From contig CM056743.1 in assembly GCA_029851415.1 (NCBI GenBank), positions 67,796,186 to 67,860,185 of the forward strand: DNA of 64,000 nucleotides. Direction: 5' to 3'. Shown piece after piece: positions 8,612 to 17,407 of the stretch. Under the pieces are notes generated by a model that searched no databases, had not been told where the DNA came from, and saw nothing but the letters and a program-made list of their open reading frames with translations. The position numbers were made by a program, and so were the translations under genes. Numbering within the stretch: position 1 is the first letter of the stretch; each line of letters begins with the position of its first letter. The stretch is from Eretmocerus hayati (taxonomy: Eukaryota; Arthropoda; Insecta; Hymenoptera; Aphelinidae).

Positions 8612-9439
8612 ATGCGAGCTCTCGGAGCGTCAGTTGGTCTTTCTCCGATCCAGTGGCTCAACCGTGCGCTCTCCAAGAAAATGGATTTTGTTATAGACAT
8701 TCAGGGTTTCCGAGATGAGGACAAGAAATATATACCAAAAGAGATTGCAGTGGTATCTTTACCAGAAGGTATCAGTGCCCATTGGCTGGTGAAACCACCG
8801 CACCCCTTCAGTTATCTACCAGAGGATATGAAAACAAGCAATAATTACTGCACTACTCGTATACACGGTTTGGAGTGGTTCGACGGGGACGTATCGATCG
8901 AGGACCTACGCCAGCGGTTGGTCAAGATAGCAGAGAATTCGATCAATATCTTCGTCTACGGACATGTTAAAGCTAGGTATCTCGAGTCGATAATGTGCAG
9001 AAAGATCGTGAACATTGAATCGCACAGTGGCCCAGCAATCAAGCAGCTCAACAAAGAATTACCCGGTGAAAATACTTGCATCTACCACGGTTTCAAGATA
9101 TTCAAGGATGAATCTGGGGAAATAGAAAATAGATGCGCGTTGCACAAAGTTGAACAGCTCAGGAAATGGCTGCGTTCGATCCTACCCATTGAACTCCGAG
9201 AGCGACACGATATTGAAGAGAATGAAGTGCGACTAGCTCTCGTCTACCACGGAATACTCGCGAGGAAAGCAGCTGAGTTTGCTGGACGTGACCTTGTGGA
9301 TTTTGCCAAACACAGAAATAAGGCCCCGGAAACAGGACCATTGGGTACAGAAGGCGTAGAGGATGAAGTTGACGCTTCGATGATTGTCAACACATCCGAA
9401 GTCGACTATGAATACCCATCAGGTAATGCAAGCCATTAG
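8612..9439 (+). CDS. Conserved Polinton protein, possible DEDD-type exonuclease
   Basis: The open frame begins with GTG at 8591. The first ATG is 8612, giving 275 residues. Near residue 25 it reads DFVIDIQGF then IPKEIAVVSL, which resembles the first acidic motif of DnaQ/RNase H-fold exonucleases. HWLVKPPHPF and IHGLEWFDGD follow, then VYGHVKARYLESI near 115 and CALHKVEQL near 178, which could be later motifs. I have seen this arrangement in Polinton-like loci. The nuclease reading is an inference from short motifs and is not secure. The end overlaps the protease gene by about 30 nt and the stop is TAG. Confidence 0.65.
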   Translation: MRALGASVGLSPIQWLNRALSKKMDFVIDIQGFRDEDKKYIPKEIAVVSLPEGISAHWLVKPPHPFSYLPEDMKTSNNYCTTRIHGLEWFDGDVSIEDLRQRLVKIAENSINIFVYGHVKARYLESIMCRKIVNIESHSGPAIKQLNKELPGENTCIYHGFKIFKDESGEIENRCALHKVEQLRKWLRSILPIELRERHDIEENEVRLALVYHGILARKAAEFAGRDLVDFAKHRNKAPETGPLGTEGVEDEVDASMIVNTSEVDYEYPSGNASH

Positions 9440-9950
9440 CGGTTTGAAGGCAAACTCAATTGGTGTATACGCAGCTGATCGCGTGCCAGCGATCTTGAGT
9501 TTGCCTGCGGCCATTGTATCGAACCTAGATACCTCCAATAAGCCCGGGTCTCACTGGATCGCAATCTATATCAACAGGAATGGACATGGACAATATTTCG
9601 ATAGTTACGGACAGCCACCCACCTCGCCTTATCATCTCGAACGTCTCAAGAGGAACTGTACCCGCTACGACTGGAACAAGAAGACGCTGCAGAGTTTTGA
9701 TTCGGAAGTTTGTGGTGAATACTGTATTATGTTTTTGTATTTTATGTGTCATGGTAGTAGTTTACGCACGTTTCACAGCATCTTTACCTCGAACACACGA
9801 TCAAACGATTCAATCGTCACTCGTTTTAGACGAGATATCATGAAAAGATTACGGAAGAAAGTGAAGAAGAGCAAAGTTGCTGTATTCCCTCGTGAAAATG
9901 TTACCGGTTTTGGTTCCCATATACAAGCATGTACCTCGAGATGTAAGTGA
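9408..9950 (+). CDS. PRO: Adenain-like cysteine protease
   Basis: Virion-maturation protease of the adenovirus protease / Ulp1 fold. The frame opens with TTG at 9384. The first ATG at 9408 gives 180 residues, and a second ATG at 9426 is possible. The catalytic order fits the family: His near residue 49 (GSHWIAIY), Asp near 65 (FDSYG) and Cys near 102 (SEVCGEYC). The C-terminus is Lys/Arg-rich. It overlaps the preceding gene in another frame and is the last gene of the ATPase-to-protease cluster, followed by a polyadenylation signal 47 nt after the stop. It is intact. Confidence 0.9.
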   Translation: MNTHQVMQAISGLKANSIGVYAADRVPAILSLPAAIVSNLDTSNKPGSHWIAIYINRNGHGQYFDSYGQPPTSPYHLERLKRNCTRYDWNKKTLQSFDSEVCGEYCIMFLYFMCHGSSLRTFHSIFTSNTRSNDSIVTRFRRDIMKRLRKKVKKSKVAVFPRENVTGFGSHIQACTSRCK

Positions 9951-9996
9951 TTAGTGCTGTACTTAAGAGCCCTTGTATCAAGAGAGAAGATTCGAT

Positions 9997-10002
9997 AATA
10001 AA
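9997..10002 (+). terminator. Polyadenylation signal at the end of the virion gene cluster
   Basis: AATAAA 47 nt after the protease stop, followed by an A-rich stretch with another AATAAA near 10012. It is the first such signal in a 3'-UTR-like position after the ATPase promoter. Confidence 0.6.
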
Positions 10003-10940
10003 GATGAGTGTAAATAAAAAGAAAAGATTGTATGAATTTGTCATTTCCCTACCTGGAACCTCACCTCTCCTCTTTGTTTTATCTCATGAACTTTCGATGC
10101 AGAAATCATAGCTTCGATCGTAATGTACTCCTAAACATTTTTTCTCGCATCAATTCTCAGTTACCATAATCCCACTAGCCGCAGCTGACAAAATGGAGAC
10201 TTTTGTGAGTATATAGAAGAAAGCGTGAGCATGCGCAGGCGAGAACACATGCAGATACTGCGCATAGGAAGAAAAAGAGGGGGAGGGGTAGATGATCTCC
10301 TCCCCCGGCAACGGTAACTCTATGGTGACTCATTGCAAAGACCTTTGACGGTTGCATCATTCATACTGAAATTATAGTTAACGGCAACATTCTCATACAC
10401 ATCTCTTTCAAGCCTTCAGTGTCAGATCATCAATTTACAGGTCGCAAAAAAAACATTAAACGATGCCGCAATCTGCTACTGTTTCGACGAAAAAATTACG
10501 GAGTAGAATTACCCCACGCCTCCTAGACCCATCGGATTGAAGGTCACACAATGGATTCCATGTGTGAGAAAAAAAGTAACGGACCGATTTTGACCGTTAC
10601 AGTCGTTGAGCCGGAACATGGGAGGCGGGGGTACAACCACTCTTTTCTAGGAATGAGGTCATAAATCTATGAATCGGTGACGTTATACTTTTTCTTTATT
10701 GCCGACCCTTGTCAGTTCATGCTTGAATAGTTACCAGGAACAATATCAAACGATACCGCTACTCCGTGGGATTTTACACCGAAAGAACAGCCCCGCCCAC
10801 CTCAAGTCAGCCAACGGTCGTTTTTGACGGTTACAAACATTCTGTTGCTATGCAGACTGACCCCAACGACTCAGTATACCCCCCCACTCGTACGAGTTCA
10901 GCCTCCTACTCCTCCGCAGTAAGAGTGGGGGTTACTACGG
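10003..10940 (+). other. Intergenic control-like region with repeated motifs
   Basis: No supportable gene. TTTGACSGTTRCA occurs three times (10344-10356, 10589-10601, 10823-10835), 245 and 234 bp apart. A second pair, AACGATGCCGC (about 10459) and AACGATACCGC (about 10751), lies in the same region. The stretch sits between the protease polyadenylation signal and a TATA promoter, so it may be an enhancer or replication-control region that grew by duplication. Confidence 0.5.
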
Positions 10941-10980
10941 TATAAAAAAGTGAGCGCGAGTGCTGCGGGTACCACAGTCA
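10941..10980 (+). promoter_or_regulatory. TATA box and initiator for the orphan gene at 11022
   Basis: TATAAAAAA at 10941-10949 with a CAGTCA initiator-like sequence about 32 nt downstream (10974-10980). The ATG is at 11022, leaving a leader of about 45 nt. Confidence 0.65.
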
Positions 10981-11021
10981 ACATTTTTGAGCCTCTGAGG
11001 ATACTCCAGCTTGAGTTCAGA

Positions 11022-12047
11022 ATGGCCGACACCGTATCTCTTCCTACCGCTGCTGCCGGAGTCGAAGACACTGCCCATGGTATCGACGAAAGTCTTCTCG
11101 CAGCCGCGGCTGCGGCCTTCGACAACGTCTCCAATAGCGTGGAAGTTCATACTACTCCTGGCGCCAGTTCTAACAACGTCATCACCGTAGCTGACTTCCC
11201 TGCTGCCCCGTCATCTCGGACTGGTTCCAGAAGTATAAAACTGGTACGTGATCTACCGAATTTGCTGTTCTCAACTACCTACGCCTTGAATAAGTCGGAC
11301 TCCAAGAGAGCTGTTGTGGGTTTGGAGTACTTTGGGGGAACCTACAGGGCAGTCGTTAAGTTAGGGAGTCACGCTTCACCGCTCAAACATGTAACTTTCG
11401 ACTTGACCAGCTGGGAGCTCTTCACTGATCAAATTGAAGCTATGGATGGATATCTCCAGAATGCATACTCTTTTTCACAAAATTTCAACGGCTCTAAAGT
11501 GTACTTACCAAATCACGACATTAATTTCACTACGTCATACGGGTCAAGAACGATTTTTATCGACGAGCGTCCACAACTACCGGTCTTGAGATTATCGAGT
11601 ATTGAGGATGAGCAGGATGAGGACCGTGACGGGGAACCATGCAAGAAGAAGAAGAAGAAGCACGACGCTGCACCTGGATTCGTGATGCAATATGCCACTT
11701 TTGAAGGTTTGAGGCGGTTACGTGAATGCCTTTCCACGCAGCTAACAAAATGCGAGGAACTGTGTGTGTTTGTGAACCGCGCAATCGAGCACGTGAACAA
11801 TTTCTTAAACGATTTGATCCGTAAAGAGCCTGTCGAGACTCGAATCAATATCTTGAAGGACGTGATATCTTTTAGACATTACTTTGGAGTAAATTTCGAG
11901 GCCATCAAGTCTGATGTGGTGGCAAGACTGGATTACACTTTTGGTGATACTAACTTAAAATTAATGTTCGCTGAGCTACGAGCATTCGGCATGTCGAACC
12001 TTGCAAAAGATCTGTTCGATTTTATGGATGCAAACGGATTATTGTGA
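11022..12047 (+). CDS. Polinton-associated protein of unknown function
   Basis: The open frame starts at 10950 with GTG inside the promoter region. The first ATG at 11022 gives 341 residues. The N-terminus is Ala-rich (about residues 24-32 are mostly Ala). Residues about 75-140 hold a strand-rich block (VVGLEYFGGTYRAVVKLG, then HVTFDLTSWELF) that faintly resembles PC4-type single-strand DNA-binding domains. An acidic stretch and a run of six lysines near 210 could be a nuclear localisation signal. The C-terminal third is predicted helical. I do not recognise a family with confidence. It has its own TATA/Inr promoter and polyadenylation signal, so it is a separate transcription unit. Confidence 0.75.
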   Translation: MADTVSLPTAAAGVEDTAHGIDESLLAAAAAAFDNVSNSVEVHTTPGASSNNVITVADFPAAPSSRTGSRSIKLVRDLPNLLFSTTYALNKSDSKRAVVGLEYFGGTYRAVVKLGSHASPLKHVTFDLTSWELFTDQIEAMDGYLQNAYSFSQNFNGSKVYLPNHDINFTTSYGSRTIFIDERPQLPVLRLSSIEDEQDEDRDGEPCKKKKKKHDAAPGFVMQYATFEGLRRLRECLSTQLTKCEELCVFVNRAIEHVNNFLNDLIRKEPVETRINILKDVISFRHYFGVNFEAIKSDVVARLDYTFGDTNLKLMFAELRAFGMSNLAKDLFDFMDANGLL

Positions 12048-12099
12048 AAAATATGATGATGATTACTCGTCCATTGTACATACTGAGAATTTCGTCTTG

Positions 12100-12105
12100 A
12101 ATAAA
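12100..12105 (+). terminator. Polyadenylation signal of the orphan gene
   Basis: AATAAA 53 nt after the stop of the 341-residue gene, in an AT-rich trailer. Confidence 0.65.
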
Positions 12106-12251
12106 AGTAGAATATTATTAAATATTTTTTTTGGTTTATGTCACCTACCCATCACTATCCTCCCATCCCATAATGAGCATTACTGAATTCGGAAAGATAA
12201 TTTCAGCCTTTAATGACGCTATCACCACAAAATCAATATCAGAGTCACATG

Positions 12252-12285
12252 TATAAAAAACTTCGTAAAACCACTTTGTCATTCA
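12252..12285 (+). promoter_or_regulatory. TATA box and TCATTC initiator of a small gene
   Basis: TATAAAAAA begins at 12252 and TCATTC at 12279-12284, so the initiator A is 29 nt from the TATA start. This is the third promoter of this layout in the Polinton. It supports the short frame at 12356 as a real gene. Confidence 0.65.
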
Positions 12286-12355
12286 TTCGGCTCCTAGCAC
12301 TGCCAGGAACTACACCTATTTCTCTCTCTCTTCAGAGAGTATTCCTTACCTCACA

Positions 12356-12538
12356 ATGGGGCAAAACAGCAGCAGTACTTCTGGCGGATACACCCGATTC
12401 CAGGATTCTTATCCAAACAGAAACGGTCAAGGGGAGAAGCGAGAGCCCTCTCCCTGGGGTAAATATTCAGATGAAGTAACAGACAAAACTCCTTTGATTC
12501 CAAAAGAGAAACAGAAGGGTCGATATGAAAAATCATAA
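12356..12538 (+). CDS. 60-residue protein with N-myristoylation-like start
   Basis: The ATG has a strong context, with A at -3 and G at +4. It lies 75 nt downstream of the predicted start site of a TATA/Inr promoter. The product begins MGQNSSST, which fits the N-myristoylation pattern (Gly2, small residue at 6). The rest is hydrophilic, rich in Lys, Gln, Ser and Pro, and has no membrane segment. Small lipid-anchored proteins are used by many viruses and elements at membranes, but no homologue is recognised here. It is the last gene of the Polinton on this side. Confidence 0.55.
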   Translation: MGQNSSSTSGGYTRFQDSYPNRNGQGEKREPSPWGKYSDEVTDKTPLIPKEKQKGRYEKS

Positions 12539-12840
12539 CGGATTATAATTCGACAAACTAATGGTTCTCTAATCAGAGATATCGTGGATTAGGCCTTCAA
12601 AGGGGATACCACGTAAATAAAAACGCGCTGGGACACCTACCCCATTTGGGTAGTGCGGAAACGGTGTCATGAAAAAAATGTCTTTTTTGGAACAAGGATT
12701 CTGACGATATCTACTGTCGGTAACGTAGAGGGCGTTACAAAACATTACCCTTTTTTCTATCTGACCATCGATCGATAATGTAGATCTCTTCCCGACCGAA
12801 AGTTTCCTCTCCGTTCCAAGACTCATCGCGGCACGCGAGC
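12539..12840. other. No gene seen; possible Polinton right end
   Basis: AT-rich sequence with no convincing frame. A terminal inverted repeat could lie here, but its partner is outside the window, so this cannot be tested. Confidence 0.4.
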
Positions 12841-13020
12841 ACATATACACATGCACACACGCACATACACACACAACATACACACACGCATACACACACG
12901 TACGTAATGATAAAAAACGCGCGCACACACACACACACACATACACGTATGTAATGATAAACATAAACAATGTTATGTTCATACATGCACACATGCATAC
13001 ACACACACACACACACGTAT
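12841..13020. repeat. (CA)n-rich microsatellite block
   Basis: Several (CA)/(ACAC) runs separated by short spacers with repeated TACGTA and GTAATGATAA segments. Open frames here are translated microsatellite and are not genes. Confidence 0.9.
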
Positions 13021-13039
13021 GTATAATAATAAAGAACGT

Positions 13040-13225
13040 TATGTTTACACCACCCAGCATCACCTTGACCTTGTGACGTCACGATGTAAACAAACCGCTG
13101 GCCCACATCAGCTAACCGCCAGACGGTCAATGACCCCGGCCCCTCCCCCACCAGACGCCCCCTCCCCCTATGACGTCATTTGTTGTGTCTCGCTATACCA
13201 GCTCATATACTACTTTGACCGTAGT
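13040..13225 (+). repeat. Interspersed repeat, inverted copy at 61860-62050
   Basis: Shared segments with the reverse complement of 61860-62050 include GATGTA, CCAGACG, GTCATTTG, GTGTCTCG and CAGCTCATATACTACT in the same order. Divergence is high, so this is an old dispersed repeat or a MITE or SINE fragment. Confidence 0.65.
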
Positions 13226-13910
13226 GTAAATACACTGCAAAGAGGAATTTGCAGAATGTTTTCTCGTTCCCTGTGGATTATTTGGATATTTCAAATCATG
13301 AAAAATTGTATCAATTATCATTGTACATAAATTCAAATCCAAATCCAATTTTTGTCGCTCACACATTTGTTGCACGAAATAATTCTCTCAATTAAATGAT
13401 AATAATTCATCCATAGCATATCAGAACTGTACCGATAGCGTTATGTATTAGGGAATGATTGTATAGGGGTACTATTTCATAGATCTCGGGGGACAGTATA
13501 AAGGATACAAGAGTAGGGATTGTTCATGCAAATTATTCCGATAAGGTAGATGTTACCGATATCGATCGAGTCAAAATATCGATGAGATCTACCTTTTCGA
13601 TACACTGTGCGTAAAAGCGCACTTTGCGCACAGTTTGTCGACTTTAACTCACAGTTTATCGAAAAGTATAGTGAGATACACGGGCGTGAAACCTATTCTT
13701 CGCATTCTCGTGATGATTCCGACCCTCGCCTGCGGCTCGGGACGGAAACCCATCACTCAGACGCGAATAAAATGTTTTACGCCCTTGTATCGAAATGTAC
13801 TATATCGGTATAATTTGCATATTTCAATGGTCATGGTTCTTTGATTGATCGCATCGAAAGATTGGCACACGAGATGAGAGAGGCTTCCCCGAGCGAGTGA
13901 ATACGCAATT
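13226..13910. other. AT-rich stretch without a gene
   Basis: A GGTAGAT / ATCTACC inverted pair (about 13545 and 13592) surrounds ATCGAT-rich sequence. Nothing else is supportable. Confidence 0.4.
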
Positions 13911-13984
13911 GCCTCGGTGGTCTAATTGGTTATGGCGCCGGTCCGGAGTACCGAAGATTGCGAAGTTCAAGTCCCAGCCGAGGA
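13911..13984 (+). ncRNA. tRNA-derived sequence (SINE head or tRNA pseudogene)
   Basis: Box A TGGTCTAATTGG fits the RNA polymerase III consensus and box B GTTCAAGTCC fits GWTCRANNC. Six acceptor-stem pairs form between CCTCGG and CCGAGG. The T stem is largely mispaired and position 33 of the anticodon loop is C rather than T. It is therefore not a clean tRNA but a tRNA-derived head or decayed gene. The anticodon cannot be trusted. Confidence 0.65.
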
Positions 13985-14093
13985 AGAATTTTTTCATCTC
14001 TCGGTCAATTTTTCAATAGAGAATTTAAAAATGCAAGGAAATGGAAAATCCCTTCGTGATGCAGCCACTATGAAAATGGAGCCTCAAAGGCCG

Positions 14094-14139
14094 CAGTTTG
14101 ACATTTGTCAAACTGTGATCGCCGCCTGAGCGCGGCGAT
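14094..14139. repeat. Two adjacent perfect hairpins
   Basis: CAGTTTGACA / TGTCAAACTG with a 2-nt loop (14094-14115) is followed two bases later by ATCGCCGC / GCGGCGAT with a 6-nt loop (14118-14139). They lie 110 bp after the tRNA-like head. A third inverted pair, CATACGAATGG / CCATTCGTATG, is at 14252-14262 and 14292-14302. Confidence 0.85.
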
Positions 14140-14370
14140 GATAAGTGACTCGAAAGAACGATAGAATCCATTCGTTGGAAGGGAATTGCTTATATTGGTT
14201 CGATAGTTGAATCAGATTCATCATGGATTCATGAGCACAGTTGATGAATGACATACGAATGGCCATATCTGGCTGCTTCCACCATGCTCATCCATTCGTA
14301 TGATCATTCGAAATGATCTGTCGTAACCTCCTGCTATTTTAGAACTGTAATTGATGTTCTTTCAAAATGG

Positions 14371-14486
14371 TGTGACGTGGTGAGTCTCGGGCCCCTCGCC
14401 CGCGCCTCATCCCGTCCCATGATGGTTCACTGGCGACGGTTCCGCGGACCACGCAACACCCGTGCGCTGTTCGCTGTCCGTCGCAG
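14371..14486 (+). repeat. Interspersed GC-rich repeat, direct copy at 56387-56499
   Basis: Starts TGTGACGTGGTGAGTCTC in both copies. They keep the order of CCTCATCC, GTCCCAT, GCGGTTC/GCGGCTTC and GTTCGCTGTCC. About 80% identity by eye. Identity of the family is unknown. Confidence 0.7.
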
Positions 14487-14612
14487 GTGCGCCGTCAGCG
14501 TTTCTGACGGGACTTCGCGCCTTCCCCCTGAGGTTCTACTTCGCGATGCGCCCCTATATCGTGGACGACGGGCCGCACAGCGGACAGACCGCTCTGATCA
14601 ACTCAGATAATA

Positions 14613-14647
14613 AGATCTCTCTCTCTCTCTCTCTCTCCCTCTCTCTC
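14613..14647. repeat. (CT)n microsatellite
   Basis: CT tract directly 5' of a truncated family A LINE. Confidence 0.9.
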
Positions 14648-14649
14648 AG

Positions 14650-15180
14650 AAGATCGGGTACTCAAAGTTCCCAATATGAGACTTGAATATGGAAGAAGAT
14701 CTTTTCAATGTGCTCATTTGTGGAACTTTCTCCCTCCGGGCTTTCGGCAGCTGGGGAAAATGTCATTATTTAAAGAGGCTATAAAAGATTCTTTGCTCAC
14801 ACAGTCTCCCCAGAGGATTGATGTGGAGAAGAAGCATTACTTCAATCTCTAAACTTTGAAAGGCTTGGGCTGACTTTTTGCTTGATTCGTTCATCTAGAA
14901 TAAAATTATAAGTATACGTGTAATCTTTCGTCAACCGACTGAACTTTTCTGTAATATGACTGTGAGCCCTGCCATTTTTTGTATTCTTATATTATTCTAT
15001 GGAGTGTGAATCTTCTGAGTGCTACCCGACTAGTCACAAATTGTGATATACTTAAGATTTGTCCTTGACCAAATGACTTCATTATTTTATTAATGTGCAC
15101 TATTGATCTGTGATATATATTACCATATGTAACTGATTATTTTTCTTTTTTGTCTTCGCATGAGGGCATCAATCGATCAA
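14650..15180 (+). mobile_element. Family A LINE, 5'-truncated 3' end
   Basis: The first about 200 bp translate to the last residues of the family A reverse transcriptase protein (MRLEYGRRSFQC and a terminal KKHYFNL), as at 35620-35812 and 62483-62690. The 3' UTR has the shared GACTAGTCACAAATTGTGA (15028-15046) and CCTTGACCAAA (15063-15073) motifs. It appears to end in a short ATCA/CAAT tail near 15180. Confidence 0.75.
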
Positions 15181-15306
15181 TCTTCCTCGTTATTAAGTCA
15201 TTAGATCTAAGTTTCTATCATCATTATTTTTATAAATATGAATTGTATCAATTTCATGCCCTATGGGACCCATTGTCCCCGGGTGAACAAACAATCAATC
15301 AATCAA
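15181..15306 (+). mobile_element. LINE 3' tail fragment with (CAAT)n
   Basis: A short fragment ending in GGGTGAACAAA and (CAAT)4, like other LINE tails in the window, then running straight into a (CT)n tract at 15307-15329. Too short to assign to a family. Confidence 0.5.

Positions 15307-15329
<23 letters not shown>
15307..15329. repeat. (CT)n microsatellite at a LINE junction
   Basis: CT tract between a (CAAT)n tail and the poly(A) tail (poly-T on this strand, about 15329-15343) of the R1-clade LINE. Confidence 0.9.
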
Positions 15330-15337
<8 letters not shown>

Positions 15338-15812
15338 TTTTTTAAGGTGGTTAGAGGTCAAAATCTGCCTCAGGATCCCTCGGATCCGTCCCGAGACACC
15401 GGACTGGTTCAGCCTACGCGGACTACGCATAGCCCACGCAGGCCATACCAGGCGGGACACGGGTTTGGGTGGGGCCCACCGAGAGGTGGGCCCGGCCGTG
15501 TAATATCCCTCTCCCCTCGATGTCCGATACCTAGGGCATCGGGCAATCAAGAAGGAGATCCACCTGCATCTACCATCTCATCCCGGAACCGCGTGAGCAT
15601 TACTTCAGGATGAGCGGCATGTCTCGCGCTCGATTGCGAGCGTTCCTCTTCTCCATCTTCTCTCTTCGGCCACTTGTCGGCATCTTCTATCTTCATTCTT
15701 CATTGTTCCCTCTCTTTCTTCTTTCTTCTCTCTTCTTTCTTCTTTCTTCCCTCTTAGTTGCATCAGATTCCTCCTGGAATCATTTGGGCCTCTTCTGTTT
15801 CAATCGGCAGAG

Positions 15813-16261
15813 TCACTGTAATTCGCCTGCTTCGAGGCGCCTTACTTCCCTCTCTTTCTCCTCTTCGCAGGTCATCACCAGCTTGATGTATCCGGTGAGT
15901 CTATCCCATGTCTCCTGGTTGCGGAGCAAGTACGGGACGAGATTCTCAGGTGTTAGTTGAGCACCCAGCCATTCATCCAGCTCGGCGCGCTCTCTCCGGG
16001 TGTCGCTGCACTTGAACAGGGCATGTTCGGCGTCATCCCATTCGTCCCCGCATGACTGACATGCTGGGGTCGTCCTCTTCTTGGACCTGGTTAGATAGGA
16101 ACCGAAGCAACCATGATCGCTCAGTGCTTGCGTCGTCCAGTAGTCCATCTCTCCGTGGGTGCGTTCCGCCCACTTGGCTACGTCACGGATCAGCCGGTGC
16201 GTCCATCTGCCGTTTGCAAATGGCGAATCCCACTCAGTTTGCCAATGCTCAAGGGTGGTTT
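15813..16261 (-). pseudogene. R1-clade ORF2, C-terminal part (3' of the insertion)
   Basis: Last about 148 residues of the reverse transcriptase protein, cut off from the rest by the transposon at 16262-28724. The typical R1 Cys-His knuckle is visible (CQSCGDEWDDAEHALFKC), preceded by WTHRLIRDVAKW. The reading frame is intact from the insertion point to the stop at 15813-15815. The matching region at 59648-60097 in the other copy is uninterrupted and confirms the frame. Confidence 0.85.
16256..16261 (+). repeat. 6-bp target-site duplication TGGTTT (left)
   Basis: TGGTTT flanks the left inverted repeat and recurs at 28725-28730 directly after the right one. The paralogous LINE copy has a single TGGTCT at 60091-60096 with no insert. 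Confidence 0.92.
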
Positions 16262-17407
16262 TACCGCAGCTTGTAGGGGCCGCTGTTCGCGGTTCTGCGG
16301 GTAAAGTAGATCGCGTCCCGCAATCATGCGGCTTTCGTTTTCCGCGGCTCACGTGCGGGCAGCGAGGGAAAATGCCGCGCATTCTGCACGGAAGTTAGTT
16401 TTTGGTGGAAATTGAAGTTGCTTTGATTATGTGATAAAAAAAGTCGTGCAGATTGACGAGCACCGTTTGTGTGTGATGTTTGTACATAAATTGTTTGTAC
16501 ATAAATCTGGATGGATTTGCAGCAGCGAGAGACACGTGTTGTTTACGTCTGACCCGTGTGCAGACCCTTATTGTCGTTGTCTCATCACAGAAATTCAAGA
16601 TCCAAAAGAAATCTAAAAAGGTTGAGGATAGTGTAATCCTTTTCGATCAATATTGAAGAAGAAGAAACAGTGAGCTGTGGGAAATCCAGTTATTGTAGAA
16701 AGACAAGGCTGGGACAACAAGAGTTTGAGGTTATATTTTATTGTTTTGGTTCTTCAGAGCTCATCATACTTTGATGGTGTTCTCATCTCATTGTGGTGCA
16801 AGGTATGTACAAGATCTCTATTTTTGATGTATACGAACACCATTCATGTGAATGTTAAGTCTACGTTGAGCATAATAGTTTCAGATCTCAGTTCTAATAT
16901 TTGTGAGCTCTAAAAAAACAAATCTAGTAACATGATGGTAAAAGTGTGAGAAGATCAGATCAACATAATTGAAATTGGAATTGAGGCACAGATTTTGGTA
17001 GAAGCTTGGTGAGTATGAATACTTATTGAAAGAAATGACCTTCCGTTGCTCAAGTTTTGATGGAGAACTCATGTTCGCTTTATTTTGGAATCAGACTATG
17101 CAAGCATGTATCCACTATATATATCCAAATCAACTTTACCGCTGGATATTTTCCAATGACTACTTCCATTGGCATGCCACTTTGCACTATAGTCATTATA
17201 GAAAATTGAATTTTTTTGAGTTAGTGTAATAACTGTTTTGAATTATTGTGAATCCAGTTACTCGGTGTTGGGTTATTATCTCCAGTGAGTCATGTATGAG
17301 ATGCTAGTCTTCAATCTTGATCAAATTCTCATGAATTGTCTGTGTTAAGTTACTCTTACTTTGCAGATGTATCTTTTGCAATTGGTGTGTACGAAGAGAA
17401 TTGAATT
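16262..17407 (+). repeat. Left terminal inverted repeat, 1,146 bp
   Basis: Matches the reverse complement of 27579-28724 from TACCGCAGCTTGTAGG to GAGAATTGAATT. The homology stops at the same point on both sides. Short open frames inside it occur identically in the other arm and are not convincing genes. The arm may hold the promoter for the inward-facing gene. Confidence 0.93.

Larger units (their letters stand above)
1..12538 (+). mobile_element. Polinton/Maverick element, left end outside window
   Basis: Twelve same-strand genes include the Polinton hallmark set: protein-primed PolB, FtsK/A32-like packaging ATPase, retroviral-type integrase with chromodomain, adenain-like cysteine protease and a double-jelly-roll capsid protein. 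Spacing is tight and some genes overlap. The PolB 5' part and the left inverted repeat lie before base 1. I could not define the right terminal repeat. The last plausible gene ends at 12538 and diverged repeats follow, so the right boundary is a minimum. Polintons are known to encode both transposon and virion functions. Every gene seen here is open, so the copy looks recent or still maintained. Confidence 0.9.

Noticed and set aside
11513..11848. Open frame antisense to the 341-residue Polinton gene
   Set aside because: Shadow of the + strand gene, which has a promoter and a polyadenylation signal.
12841..13020. Possible CRISPR-like or satellite array
   Set aside because: Units are simple dinucleotides with irregular spacers, and the sequence is eukaryotic.
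12569..13151. Two Cys/Val-rich open frames on the - strand
   Set aside because: They translate the (CA)n microsatellite block.
13911..13984. Functional tRNA gene
   Set aside because: T stem largely unpaired and position 33 not T. Better read as a tRNA-derived repeat.
16395..17229. Several short open frames repeated in both arms of the large transposon
   Set aside because: They are in the inverted repeats, share no recognised domain, and have no coding signature beyond being open.
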